Source: an uncultured Eubacteriales bacterium (GTDB lineage: Bacteria; Bacillota; Clostridia; Christensenellales; Borkfalkiaceae). Taken from it: a stretch of 40,460 nt of DNA. Position numbers and translations under genes: made by a program. Under the pieces are notes generated by a model. That model did not search any database, had not been told where the DNA came from, and worked only from the letters and a program-made list of their open reading frames with translations. How positions within the stretch are numbered: position 1 is the stretch's first letter; the number at the start of each line of letters is the position of its first letter. The DNA is taken from NCBI GenBank assembly GCA_900540805.1, contig UQHL01000025.1, forward strand, positions 1-40,460. Reading direction: 5' to 3'. Shown here piece by piece: positions 1 through 7,600 of this stretch.

Positions 1-14
1 AAGTGTTTTTTCTT

Positions 15-41
15 CCCCCAGTAGAACTGGGGGTTTATTTT
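15..41 (+). terminator. Intrinsic terminator of a gene left of the window
   Basis: Perfect 8-bp inverted repeat (CCCCCAGT / ACTGGGGG, loop AGA) followed directly by TTTATTTT. It would end a plus-strand transcript entering from outside the window. No gene is visible before it. Confidence 0.7.
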
Positions 42-60
42 CGCTAAAGCTCCAAAAATA

Positions 61-100
61 CCCGCCCGACGGAATTTTCCGCGGGCGGGTTTATTTTTTC
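61..100. terminator. Intrinsic terminator, probably bidirectional
   Basis: GC-rich hairpin with arms CCCGCCCG and CGGGCGGG extended inward by CGGAA/TTCCG (one bulged A). TTTATTTTTT follows on the plus strand and TATTTTT on the minus strand, so it can also end the minus-strand permease transcript. Confidence 0.7.
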
Positions 101-119
101 CGTTTCCGATTTCAGACCT

Positions 120-286
120 TTATCGGGCGGAGGGTTTTATTTCAAGCGCTTATCGCTGCGTTTTTCTATCGCCGACGTTATCGGGCGGAGCCGTCACAAA
201 CGTTTATTTTTATCCTTTTCGAGCATAACCGCCTGTTTCCGCCGCCGATTACCAATACTTATCGACGTATTTTCGATTGCAAACGC
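120..286. repeat. Short degenerate direct repeat between terminator and permease gene
   Basis: The 13-mer TTATCGGGCGGAG occurs at 120-132 and 178-190, a 58-bp period, embedded in related CGCTTAT / CGTTTAT words. No gene is visible. It may be decayed repeated spacer DNA. Confidence 0.4.
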
Positions 287-1723
287 TTATTTCGCGGCCG
301 TTTCGTCCGCATTTTCCGCGATATCCTCGGGCATGTCCGCCGCGACCGTCGCTTCCGCGGTATCCGCGGGCGCTTCGGGCTTTTTCGCCTTAATGGAACA
401 GAGCAGGTTGGTGAGGATACCGAGAATGAGCGCGCAGGCGACCTCCGTCAAAGTCACCTTTCCGAAGGTGAGACTCATCCCGCCCACGCCCGCAATCAGA
501 ATGACGGAAACGACGAACAGATTTCTGTGCTCGTTGAGATCGACTTTCTGGATCATTTTAAGACCCGACACCGCGATAAAGCCATAGAGCGCGACGCATA
601 CGCCGCCCATGACGCAGGAAGGAATCGTCGCCAGAAAGGTGACGAAGGGGCCGAAGAAGGAGATTACCATAGCGAGAACCGCCGTCGTGAAAATGGTGAC
701 GACGGAAGCATTGCCCGTGATCGCCACACAGCCGACCGATTCGCCGTAGGTGGTGTTGGGACAGCCGCCGAAGAACGCGCCGCAGATCGAGCCGACGCCG
801 TCGCCGAGAAGGGTTCTCGAAAGCCCGGGGTCCTCGAGAAGCTCGGTGCCGATAATCGAGGAAAGATTTTTATGATCCGCGATGTGCTCTGCGAAAACCA
901 CGAAAGCGACGGGCACGTAGGCCACTGCGATCGTCCCGATAAACGTCCCTACGGAACCGCCGTCCCCGAAGCTGTAACCGCCTTTGAACGCCTGAATAAA
1001 GGAGAAATCGGGCAGCCATTTCATGGACTTGAACTTAGAAAAATCGATGATCTTCAGCGCATCGACATTTGCCGCGGCGCCGATCCCCGTAAAGATCGCC
1101 GCTAAGGCGTAGCCCGCGAGAATACCGATAACGAAGGGGAAAAGCTTAAGATTTTTTTTGCCATAGACCGAGCAGATCATCGTGACCGCCAGCGTAACGA
1201 GGCCGCAGAGCAGCGCGACGTAGGGGGAACAGAGCATAGCGTCGGCCGCGTTGAACACGTTGCCCTTCATGAGATCGCCGATCGCGTTGCCCGCAAGCGA
1301 AAGCCCGATGATGGCCACCGTGGGACCGATGACAACGGCGGGCATCAATTTATTGATCCATTTGACGCCGGCAAATTTGACGATAACTGCGATCACCACA
1401 TAGACAAGCCCCGCAAATACCGCGCCGATCAGAAGCCCGAGATAGCCCGCCGACATGGACACGCCGCCCGCAAACGCCGCCGACATCGAGCCGAGAAAGG
1501 CGAACGAAGAGCCGAGGAACACGGGGCTTTTGAACCTGGTGAACAGCAGATAAACGATCGTTCCCACGCCCGCCCCGAAAAGCGCCGCCGAGGCCGACAT
1601 TCCGTTCCCGATAATCGCGGGCACGGCGATCGTGGCAGCCATGATCGCCAGCAATTGCTGGAGCGCGGAAATCAGCAGCTTTCCGAAAGGCGGCCTGTCT
1701 TTTACTTTGTAAACGAGTTCCAT
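287..1723 (-). CDS. NCS2-family uracil/xanthine permease
   Basis: Nucleobase:cation symporter-2 permease of the inner membrane, importing uracil or xanthine. The 478-residue protein has many hydrophobic segments, begins with the family-like stretch PPFGKLLISALQQLLAIMAA, and carries a conserved NTTYGESVG segment in the second half, as UraA/PyrP-type carriers do. An acidic Ala/Glu-rich tail of about 30 residues follows the last membrane segment. The start is well supported: AAGGAG lies 8 nt before the ATG at 1723. A leader of about 210 nt precedes it (see leader entry). Substrate (uracil versus xanthine) cannot be settled by eye; the NTTYGE motif and UraA-like N-terminus favour uracil. Confidence 0.9.
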   Translation of the reverse strand: MELVYKVKDRPPFGKLLISALQQLLAIMAATIAVPAIIGNGMSASAALFGAGVGTIVYLLFTRFKSPVFLGSSFAFLGSMSAAFAGGVSMSAGYLGLLIGAVFAGLVYVVIAVIVKFAGVKWINKLMPAVVIGPTVAIIGLSLAGNAIGDLMKGNVFNAADAMLCSPYVALLCGLVTLAVTMICSVYGKKNLKLFPFVIGILAGYALAAIFTGIGAAANVDALKIIDFSKFKSMKWLPDFSFIQAFKGGYSFGDGGSVGTFIGTIAVAYVPVAFVVFAEHIADHKNLSSIIGTELLEDPGLSRTLLGDGVGSICGAFFGGCPNTTYGESVGCVAITGNASVVTIFTTAVLAMVISFFGPFVTFLATIPSCVMGGVCVALYGFIAVSGLKMIQKVDLNEHRNLFVVSVILIAGVGGMSLTFGKVTLTEVACALILGILTNLLCSIKAKKPEAPADTAEATVAADMPEDIAENADETAAK

Positions 1724-1941
1724 AATTTTTATATCTCCTTCGTATAAAATTAATTATATCCTCGGCACTTTGCCGCAGAACCCATTTTTCACCGCGGAGC
1801 ATTCTCGCCCGCGGGGCCGAAAAAAGCCCGAAAAAAATCCCCCTCACAAAAACCGTCCAGACCGGGCGGAAAAACAATTTTTCCAGCTTCAAGGCGCCTG
1901 TTTCGTTAGGGGGGATCGTTGTTCTTTTACGTATTTTTATC
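1724..1941 (-). promoter_or_regulatory. Permease 5' leader with terminator-like hairpins (attenuation candidate)
   Basis: The leader between the promoter and the permease start is about 210 nt. On the minus strand, ATCCCCC (1916-1910) can pair with GGGGGAT (1843-1837), and the 3' arm runs straight into seven T, as in an intrinsic terminator. Inside this loop lies a second hairpin (CCG-C-CC / GG-A-CGG) followed by TTTTT. This suggests premature termination control, as known for pyrimidine and purine transport genes. I could not recognise a PyrR site or a known purine riboswitch. Confidence 0.4.
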
Positions 1942-1971
1942 ATAATATCACTTTTTTCACACGTTTGTCAA
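1942..1971 (-). promoter_or_regulatory. Sigma-A promoter of the permease gene
   Basis: TTGACA at 1971-1966 and TATTAT at 1947-1942, 18 nt apart, on the minus strand. Predicted start near 1935. Confidence 0.6.
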
Positions 1972-1979
1972 GTAAAATA

Positions 1980-2024
1980 TTCGCCCGAACGCGATTATTT
2001 TTGCGTTCGGGCGAAACAATTTTT
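1980..2024. terminator. Terminator after the SSB-like gene
   Basis: 13-bp perfect stem (TTCGCCCGAACGC at 1980-1992 with its complement at 2003-2015). TATTTTA follows on the minus strand, and ACAATTTTTAT on the plus strand. Confidence 0.75.
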
Positions 2025-2071
2025 ATAAGCTATCGTCAGCTGTATTCTATACGTTACCGTCGTACAATATT

Positions 2072-2785
2072 TTATACGATGCTGTCGGTCATCTGCGGAT
2101 TCGGCTGCACGCTTTGGTTCTGGAGGGTGTAGAGGTCGAATTCGGTGTCGATGTCGAAGTCCTCGGCGTTGTCGAAGGCGGCAAGCTTGGAAACGGACAC
2201 CTCATACGCGGTCATGGTTTTGACGTCCGTCTCGGAAAGGCGCTTCTGATACTCGCGGCTTTGAATCCGCCCCGAGATCGCCACTTTGTCGCCCACGCTC
2301 AGGTTTTTGACGAAACGGGCGTTTCGGCCCCACGCGATACAAGGAATATAATCGGACTTATTATAGGCGCGGTTGACCGCCACCAGAATATCCGCGATTT
2401 CGCGGTTGAAAGGCGTGGTGCGATAGACGGGCGGCTTGCAGATATATCCGCTGAGCAGAATGCTGTTGGGATTTTTACCGGGAATTTCCGTCAGGATCTC
2501 CCGCACAAACACCGTCAGCATCAGCCTGGATTTTCCGTTTTCCAGCTTGTTATAGCTTCTGAACTGCCCCAAGGCGCAGATTGCAGAGCCTCTCTCCAAC
2601 GCACAGCCCTGAATCAGCCGTTCCGAAACGGTGATCGGCAAAATGTCCGCCTGCCCCGAAAGGCGCATGACGCGCACGAAAAATTCGTAGAAGCCCTCCC
2701 CATAGACCTCGTGCGAGAACACCGCGTCGCTCACGATTTCGCCCATAATGTAAACCTTGTTGTTTTTTTCCGCCGAGTAATTCAT
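2072..2785 (-). CDS. SSB-like protein with two OB-fold regions
   Basis: A 237-residue protein resembling single-stranded-DNA-binding proteins. The C-terminal half is the clearer match: NSILLSGYICKPPVYR, then YIPCIAWGRNARF and GDKVAISGRIQSREY fit the SSB/PriB OB fold. The N-terminal half (KVYIMGEIVSD, FYEFFVRVMRLSG) looks like a second, diverged copy. The acidic C-terminus lacks the DDxxPF tip of canonical SSB, so partner binding may differ. I start at 2785 (MNYSAEK) because GGAGG lies 5 nt upstream; the longer frame to 2818 has no ribosome site. The role in replication or repair is inferred. Confidence 0.75.
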   Translation of the reverse strand: MNYSAEKNNKVYIMGEIVSDAVFSHEVYGEGFYEFFVRVMRLSGQADILPITVSERLIQGCALERGSAICALGQFRSYNKLENGKSRLMLTVFVREILTEIPGKNPNSILLSGYICKPPVYRTTPFNREIADILVAVNRAYNKSDYIPCIAWGRNARFVKNLSVGDKVAISGRIQSREYQKRLSETDVKTMTAYEVSVSKLAAFDNAEDFDIDTEFDLYTLQNQSVQPNPQMTDSIV

Positions 2786-2860
2786 AAAAACCTCCGATTT
2801 TGTTTTTCTTGCATGCATATCGAAAGGGAAATAATTTGTTTCGTCAAAACCCTGCCCCCG

Positions 2861-3634
2861 TCATTCCGCTTCTTTGAGATACTGCTTTCCCGCGGAGTCT
2901 ATCGCGTAATTTTCCCGATAAATCAACTCTCCTATGGGCACAAACTCGTACCCGCGGTTTTGCAGCGTGGAGAAAATGAGCGGCAGCGCTTCCGCCGTGT
3001 GCAGGCCGTTGTTGTGACAGAGAATGATCGAGCCCGGCTTGACGCCGTTTATGATCCGCATCGCAATATCCGTCGCGGAAAGATTTTTCCAATCGAGCGA
3101 ATCCACGTCCCACTGAATGGGATACAGCCCCATCGAATTGGACGTATCGATCAGGAGATTGTCGTAGTCGCCGTAGGGCGGGCGGAACAATTCCACCTTT
3201 TTGCCCGTCACCGCGGTGATCGCCCCGGACGAGGAGGAAAGCTCCTCGCGGATCTCCGATTCGCTCAATTTGCTCATATAGGGATGCGTCTTGCTGTGCG
3301 TGCCGATCTCGTGTCCCGCCTCGTCGATTTTTTTGACGTATTCGGGATACTTCTCCGTCCAGAACTGCACCATGAAAAAAGTGCATTTCACGTCGTTTTG
3401 TTCCATGGCCTTCAAAATAGCGTCCGTGTGTTCGGTGCCCCAGGCGCAGTCGAAAGAAATGGCGATTTTTTTCTCCTCCCTCGCCACCGAGTAAATGGGC
3501 AGCGAACGCGCCGCGCTGATTGCGCCCACCGCGTACGTGCCCACCGCCCTCATCGCCCACATGACGGCGAGGGCCAATGCGAGCAGCCCCGCGCCGCCCA
3601 ACGCGCGTTTTGCCTTGAAACAGATTATTTTCAT
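2861..3634 (-). CDS. PdaB-like polysaccharide deacetylase (sporulation type)
   Basis: NodB-type deacetylase of 257 residues with an N-terminal membrane anchor (about residues 10-30), so it acts outside the cytoplasmic membrane. Visible motifs: SFDCAWG (motif 1, with the second Asp replaced as in the PdaB subgroup), HEIGTHSKTHPYM (metal-binding His), RPPYGDYD, DVDSLDW and ILCHN. PdaB of B. subtilis is made in the mother cell and is needed to keep spores. A sigma-E-like promoter lies upstream, supporting the same role. Start chosen at ATG 3634, with GAGG 7 nt upstream; an in-frame TTG at 3646 is less likely. Exact substrate unknown. Confidence 0.85.
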   Translation of the reverse strand: MKIICFKAKRALGGAGLLALALAVMWAMRAVGTYAVGAISAARSLPIYSVAREEKKIAISFDCAWGTEHTDAILKAMEQNDVKCTFFMVQFWTEKYPEYVKKIDEAGHEIGTHSKTHPYMSKLSESEIREELSSSSGAITAVTGKKVELFRPPYGDYDNLLIDTSNSMGLYPIQWDVDSLDWKNLSATDIAMRIINGVKPGSIILCHNNGLHTAEALPLIFSTLQNRGYEFVPIGELIYRENYAIDSAGKQYLKEAE

Positions 3635-3743
3635 TCGATACCTCAATGCTAACAGATTTCATCGGTCGGAAAATCGGCGGTCGGGTCGAATATCCTGTTA
3701 TTTTGTCGAAGCGACCTACGCCCGCTCTTTCGCGCCTTTGTTC

Positions 3744-3771
3744 TATTGTATGGACGGCGGCAGCGTTTTAT
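3744..3771 (-). promoter_or_regulatory. Sigma-E-like sporulation promoter of the deacetylase gene
   Basis: On the minus strand ATA (3771-3769) is followed after 16 nt by CATACAATA (3752-3744), matching the sigma-E pattern ATA-16/18-CATACAnT. pdaB is a sigma-E gene in B. subtilis, so context agrees. Leader about 100 nt. Confidence 0.55.
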
Positions 3772-3821
3772 GACAGCATGGATACTTTCCCCCCGCCTTC
3801 AAAATATTTTCCTCCAAACGC

Positions 3822-3850
3822 TTGACTTCTCCCTTTCCCTATGTTATGAT
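3822..3850 (+). promoter_or_regulatory. Sigma-A promoter of the sdpR operon
   Basis: TTGACT (3822-3827), 17-nt spacer, TATGAT (3845-3850). The predicted start (about 3857) falls at the edge of the operator. Confidence 0.8.
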
Positions 3851-3857
3851 TATATAG

Positions 3858-3879
3858 TATTTAGACGGTTGTCTAAATA
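3858..3879 (+). promoter_or_regulatory. Operator palindrome of the sdpR operon
   Basis: Perfect inverted repeat with 9-bp arms (TATTTAGAC / GTCTAAATA) and a 4-nt centre, covering the predicted transcription start. ArsR-family repressors bind such palindromes, and this one lies directly before its sdpR-like gene, so autorepression is likely. Confidence 0.7.
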
Positions 3880-3908
3880 AACAAAGTTTACAAAAAGGAG
3901 GAAACGGA

Positions 3909-4433
3909 GTGCGGGACGTGTGGGAAGCGATGAGCGATAAGACGCGGCGGGAAATCCTCGTGATGCTGAAAGAACGAAATTTGAGCGCGGGCGAAATTGC
4001 GGAAAAATTCAGTCTGACGAAAGCGACCGTTTCCCATCATCTCTCCGTCCTCAGGCAAGCGGGGCTGGTCGATACGGAAAAGCGGGCGCAGACGGTGATT
4101 TATTCGCTGAACCTCACCGTATTCCAATCCTTTCTGCTGGCCGTAAACGGCCTGTTTGCCGATAAAGATTTTAAGGGGAGCAGGAAGGCGGAGACAACGG
4201 GCTCCCCTTCGGGGCGCTCCGCAGCGGAGCGCGTATCCGCGACTTTATCGCCCGCAACGGCTTCGGCGTCCCACACAGCTTCGGAGACAATAAACGCGGC
4301 TTTGCCTCCCTACGCAGCTTCGGAGATAATCAGCACGGCTTTGCCGCTGTATGCCGCTTCAAAGGAGACGGACGCGGCCCTGCACCCTTACGCCCTTTTG
4401 CCGTCCGACTATGAAAAGGAGAAAAAACCTTGA
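3909..4433 (+). CDS. sdpR: SdpR-like ArsR-family transcriptional repressor
   Basis: Residues 1-85 are a compact winged helix of the ArsR/SdpR type (MRDVWEAMSDKTRREILVMLK, then LTKATVSHHLSVLRQAGLV). SdpR represses the immunity gene sdpI, which follows here too. Starts at GTG 3909 with AAGGAGG 7 nt upstream. Family members usually end near residue 90-110, but this one has about 75 extra residues of low complexity, including three tandem 13-residue units (residues 124-162, for example ASETINAALPPYA). Codons 100-108 span the hairpin at 4208-4230. The tail is probably disordered and not needed for DNA binding. Confidence 0.8.
   Translation: MRDVWEAMSDKTRREILVMLKERNLSAGEIAEKFSLTKATVSHHLSVLRQAGLVDTEKRAQTVIYSLNLTVFQSFLLAVNGLFADKDFKGSRKAETTGSPSGRSAAERVSATLSPATASASHTASETINAALPPYAASEIISTALPLYAASKETDAALHPYALLPSDYEKEKKP
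4208..4230. repeat. GC-rich palindrome inside the sdpR coding region
   Basis: GCGCTCCG CA CGGAGCGC-type inverted repeat, next to a smaller CTCCCC-TTC-GGGG hairpin. It lies in the extra C-terminal part of sdpR and could be the trace of a small inserted palindromic unit. Confidence 0.35.
4278..4394 (+). repeat. Three tandem 39-bp units in the sdpR tail
   Basis: Units 4278-4316, 4317-4355 and 4356-4394, each 13 codons, in frame. Each ends in a Tyr-Ala codon pair after Leu-Pro-Pro, Leu-Pro-Leu or Leu-His-Pro. Third-base differences show that the copies have diverged while the frame was kept. Confidence 0.7.
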
Positions 4434-4529
4434 AGATGACTATTTTTTCGGCCGCCTTCAGACATACCGGAGATAAAACGTGGAAAGAGGCTGTTTTTCG
4501 CACAATTTCAGACATAAGGAGGTAAAGCG

Positions 4530-5252
4530 GTGAAAGCGAAGCTTTCTTATCCCGTCGCTTTGTTGCTGATCGCTTTGGCGAACGCGATCGCGGGCGTCGT
4601 CTGCATTTCCCTTCTGCCCGAAAGCGTAGCCGTGCATTTTAATCTGTCTTTCGAGGTTGACAGGCTGGGGTCTCCGTGGATTTATCTCACCTTTTTTCTC
4701 TTTCCGCCGCTGGTCGCCGCAGGCCTCCTGTTTGAAAGCCTGAGGCGGGGCCAAAAGGAGAAAAACCGAAAGCCCCTGAAAATTATCCTCACCTTTATCG
4801 CCGCCATGCTCGCCTATATCGGTTGGCTGATGGTCGGCTGGTGCGGTAGCGTGAGCGAACTCGGCCAAAAAGCGGAAGCGCCTCTGCCCTTTTTGATTTG
4901 TACTCCCATCGGAGCCGCTTTCATCGTTTTGGGCAATTATCTGCCCGTCATCAAACGCAACTCCACGCTGGGGATCAAGACGCCGTCCACCCTCGCAAGC
5001 GATTATGTCTGGACGCAGACCCACCGCGTCATGGGAAAAGTATGGGTAGGCATGGGAGTCGGGGAAATCCTATGCGCGCTGATCGATACCTTTGCGGGTA
5101 CGGAATTTTTGGCGCCCGTCTGGCTGGCGGCCGCAATCGCCGCCGAATGCATTTCGCTGCCCTTCGTCACCCGCCGTTTCAAAAAAAGAGAGCTTCAAGC
5201 CCTGTCGGAAAACGCAGAGATTACCCTGCCTTCCGACACCGACCAAGCATAA
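4530..5252 (+). CDS. sdpI: SdpI/DUF1648-family immunity-type membrane protein
   Basis: Integral membrane protein of 240 residues with about six hydrophobic segments. The N-terminal DUF1648 part holds LLPESVAVHFNLSFEVDRLGSPW, and the second half carries the SdpI signature GNYLPVIKRNSTLGIKTPSTLASDYVWTQTHRVMGKVW. In B. subtilis SdpI protects the cell from the SDP killing peptide and also serves as the signal receptor that relieves SdpR. The GTG start at 4530 has AAGGAGG 7 nt before it. The leader shows a near-duplicate of this ribosome-site region (TTCAGACATA ... GGAG) at about 4458 and 4507. No toxin gene of the SDP type is seen. Confidence 0.85.
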   Translation: MKAKLSYPVALLLIALANAIAGVVCISLLPESVAVHFNLSFEVDRLGSPWIYLTFFLFPPLVAAGLLFESLRRGQKEKNRKPLKIILTFIAAMLAYIGWLMVGWCGSVSELGQKAEAPLPFLICTPIGAAFIVLGNYLPVIKRNSTLGIKTPSTLASDYVWTQTHRVMGKVWVGMGVGEILCALIDTFAGTEFLAPVWLAAAIAAECISLPFVTRRFKKRELQALSENAEITLPSDTDQA

Positions 5253-5268
5253 ACTATAAGGAGAATTT

Positions 5269-6099
5269 ATGGAAAACAACGAATTTTTCGGTCCGACGGA
5301 GAGCGTCGGAGAAAAGGGAGGAGACGACGTACTCGTCGCCGAGAACCTGAAAAAGACTTTCCGCCTGTCGGCAAAACAGCGGAAAATCGAAAAGACGCCC
5401 CTGCGCGAAAAGGTGGCTGTGGCGGGGGTTTCCTTCCACGCCAAGCGCGGCGAAATCTACGGGCTTTTAGGCCCCAACGGCGCGGGCAAAACCACTACGC
5501 TGCGCATGCTGGCCACCCTGATTAAGCCCGACGAGGGCGATGCACTCGTTAACGGATTCAGCATCGTAAAGCAACCCGACAAGGTACGTTCGCAGATAGG
5601 ATTTCTCACCAGCGAGCTGAAGCCCGACGACTTTTTCACCCCCAGCTATATCTTCGATTTCTTCAGCGAGCTGCAAAATATACCCGCCCAGGTACGAGAC
5701 GAACGCAAAAAAATGCTGTTTTCGCGCTTCGGGATAGACAAGTTTTCCGAAACGAAAATTTCCGATCTCTCCACGGGTATGAAACAAAAGACGTCCATCG
5801 CCGTCTCCCTCGTGCACGACCCCGAATTTATCATTTTCGACGAGCCGACCAACGGACTCGACGTCCTGACGGCAAAGGCGGTTACCGACTTTTTGGTGGA
5901 GCTCAGAAACGAAGGAAAAAGCATTCTGCTCTCCACGCATATTTTCAGCCTCGTGGAAAAGATCTGCGACCGCGTCGGCGTGATCATCGACGGAAAAATG
6001 ACCGTTGAGGACACGGTGAAAAACCTTACGGCGGAGAAGGGGCTGGAGGACGTGTTTTTCGATATCTACGCGGCCGCGAAAGGAGGCAACAGCATATGA
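5269..6099 (+). CDS. natA: ABC transporter ATPase, NatA-like
   Basis: ATP-hydrolysing subunit of an ABC-2 exporter. Walker A GPNGAGKTTTLRML (about residues 70-83), signature LSTGMKQKTSIAVSLVHDP, Walker B FIIFDEPTNGLD and the switch His in STHIFSLVEKICD are all intact. About 30 unconserved residues precede the first beta strand. ATG 5269 has AAGGAG 8 nt upstream, 16 nt after sdpI. It overlaps the next gene by 4 nt (ATGA), so the pair is translationally coupled. NatAB of B. subtilis exports sodium. In this operon export of a peptide or ionophore is equally possible. Confidence 0.85.
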   Translation: MENNEFFGPTESVGEKGGDDVLVAENLKKTFRLSAKQRKIEKTPLREKVAVAGVSFHAKRGEIYGLLGPNGAGKTTTLRMLATLIKPDEGDALVNGFSIVKQPDKVRSQIGFLTSELKPDDFFTPSYIFDFFSELQNIPAQVRDERKKMLFSRFGIDKFSETKISDLSTGMKQKTSIAVSLVHDPEFIIFDEPTNGLDVLTAKAVTDFLVELRNEGKSILLSTHIFSLVEKICDRVGVIIDGKMTVEDTVKNLTAEKGLEDVFFDIYAAAKGGNSI

Positions 6100-7262
6100 A
6101 AAATATCTGGACGATTATGAAAAAGGAGTTTTCCCGTTTCTTCAAGGACAAGAGACTCGTCCTCGCGCTCGTGCTCCCGGGCATTCTCATCTATGTTATT
6201 TATTCCTTTTTAGGACAGGGCGTGTTCGACAAAATCGGAAAGACGGACGAAAATTACGTCTATCAGATCCACACCGTCAATATGCCCGATTCCTTTAAGG
6301 CGCCCTTCGCCGAAAACGAAAAAATCAATCTCATCGCAGCTTCTGCCGACGGGACGGAGGACGTTAAGGCGCAGATTGCCGACAAAAAAGCCGACCTTCT
6401 GGCGGTATTCCCCGAAAATTTCGAGGAGGCGTACAACGCCGTGAAAAACGGAACCTCCACTGATTTTCCGCAGGTGGAAATCTATTATAATACGGCCCGG
6501 ACGGAAGGATCGCAGGCTTTCGCTTTATTTTCGGCGGGGATTTCCGCCTTTCAGCAGGAAGTAACCCCCTTCTTCCTCACCGCCCCGCAGGATTTGGCCT
6601 CCGAAAAGGATACCACGGGCATGATCTTCTCGATGATCGGCCCCATGCTCATTCTCATGTTCCTCTTCTCGGGCTGTATGGCCGTAGCGCCCGAATCGAT
6701 TGCGGGAGAAAAGGAACGCGGCACGTTTGCCACCATGCTGGTAACGCCCGTCAAACGCAGCCATATCGCAATCGGAAAAGTCGTTTCTCTAAGCGTGCTT
6801 TCCCTCATCAGCGGCGTCTGCAGCTTTTTGGGGCTTATTCTCTCCCTGCCGAAGCTGATGGGCGGCATGGGCGGCGTTTCCGCGGCGGTTTATACTGCGG
6901 GAGACTATATCATGCTGTTGGGGATTATTCTTTCCTCGGTGCTCGTCATCGTGGCGCTGATTTCCGTGATTTCCGCGCTTGCCAAGAGCGTCAAGGAAGC
7001 CACCAACATGATCGGGCCGCTGATGATCCTCGTCATGCTGCTGGGCGTCAGCACCATGTTCTCCTCGGGCGCGGCAGGCTCCTTCTTCTGGTACCTGATC
7101 CCCCTCTATAACAGTGCGCGCGCCATGAGCGGTATCTTCTCCTTTGCGCCTTCGGCCGTCAGCGTTTTGATTACGATAGGCACGAATATCGTCGTCGCGG
7201 TTCTGCTCGCCGTCGGGCTTGCCAAGATGTTCGACAACGAAAAAATAATGTTCAACAAATAA
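6096..7262 (+). CDS. natB: ABC-2 permease, NatB-like
   Basis: Membrane partner of the preceding ATPase, 388 residues, close to NatB length. Begins MKNIWTIMKKEFSRFFKDKRLVLALVLPGILIYVIY (cytoplasmic N-terminus and first membrane segment). A soluble loop of about 130 residues follows, then five membrane segments; the PESIAGEKERGTFATMLVTPVKRSHIAIGKV motif is typical of ABC-2 permeases. AAAGGAGG precedes the start. Last gene of the sdpR-sdpI-natA-natB operon; two terminators follow. Confidence 0.85.
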   Translation: MKNIWTIMKKEFSRFFKDKRLVLALVLPGILIYVIYSFLGQGVFDKIGKTDENYVYQIHTVNMPDSFKAPFAENEKINLIAASADGTEDVKAQIADKKADLLAVFPENFEEAYNAVKNGTSTDFPQVEIYYNTARTEGSQAFALFSAGISAFQQEVTPFFLTAPQDLASEKDTTGMIFSMIGPMLILMFLFSGCMAVAPESIAGEKERGTFATMLVTPVKRSHIAIGKVVSLSVLSLISGVCSFLGLILSLPKLMGGMGGVSAAVYTAGDYIMLLGIILSSVLVIVALISVISALAKSVKEATNMIGPLMILVMLLGVSTMFSSGAAGSFFWYLIPLYNSARAMSGIFSFAPSAVSVLITIGTNIVVAVLLAVGLAKMFDNEKIMFNK

Positions 7263-7336
7263 CGAAGGGCGCCTGCGGGCGCTTTTCGTTCGGCATTTTT
7301 TAAGCCCTGCTTATTTTAAGCGGGGCTTGGTTTTTT
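7261..7336 (+). terminator. Two consecutive terminators after natB
   Basis: First hairpin 7261-7290 (AACGAAGG-GCGCC with GU pairs) followed by TTTTTT; second hairpin 7302-7328 (AAGCCCTGCTTA / TAAGCGGGGCTT, one GU pair) followed by TTTTTT. Confidence 0.8.
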
Positions 7337-7344
7337 GAAGCTCT

Positions 7345-7546
7345 GCGGACTGCTTATTTTGAGCGGCCATGTATTTTTTCGCAGCCTTGCGAGCCGCTTA
7401 TTTTTGAGCAACATGTATTTTTTCGCAAGCTCGCGGGCCGTCCTTTTTCGGGCAGTCCGCTCTTATTTTTAAGTTACCTGCATTTTTTCGAAACACGCGG
7501 GCCGCTCCGTTTCGGGACAGCTCGCACTTTTTTTCGAAAAAAAACC
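7345..7546. repeat. Degenerate tandem repeats in the natB-7601 spacer
   Basis: About four units of 45-65 bp, each with a GCCGCTTATTTT-like start and a TGTATTTTTTCGCA-like middle (7345-7392, 7393-7436, 7437-7500, 7501-7546). GC-poor T runs alternate with GCGGGCCG blocks. No ORF or known element recognised. Confidence 0.5.
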
Positions 7547-7565
7547 GCCTTTTCTGTTTTTTCCG

Positions 7566-7594
7566 TTTACTTTTCCTTCCGTTTCCTGTATAAT
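7566..7594 (+). promoter_or_regulatory. Sigma-A promoter directly abutting a start codon
   Basis: TTTACT (7566-7571), 17-nt spacer, TATAAT (7589-7594). Only 6 nt separate the -10 from the ATG at 7601, where transcription should start, and no ribosome site is present. Leaderless expression is the simplest reading. Confidence 0.65.
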
Positions 7595-7600
7595 GGTACT

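Noticed and set aside
2114..3652. 512-codon plus-strand frame over the SSB-like and deacetylase genes
   Set aside because: Antisense to two genes with clear motifs and ribosome sites.
3647..7262. Complete SDP toxin system
   Set aside because: sdpR- and sdpI-like genes are present, but no sdpA, sdpB or sdpC-like gene is seen.
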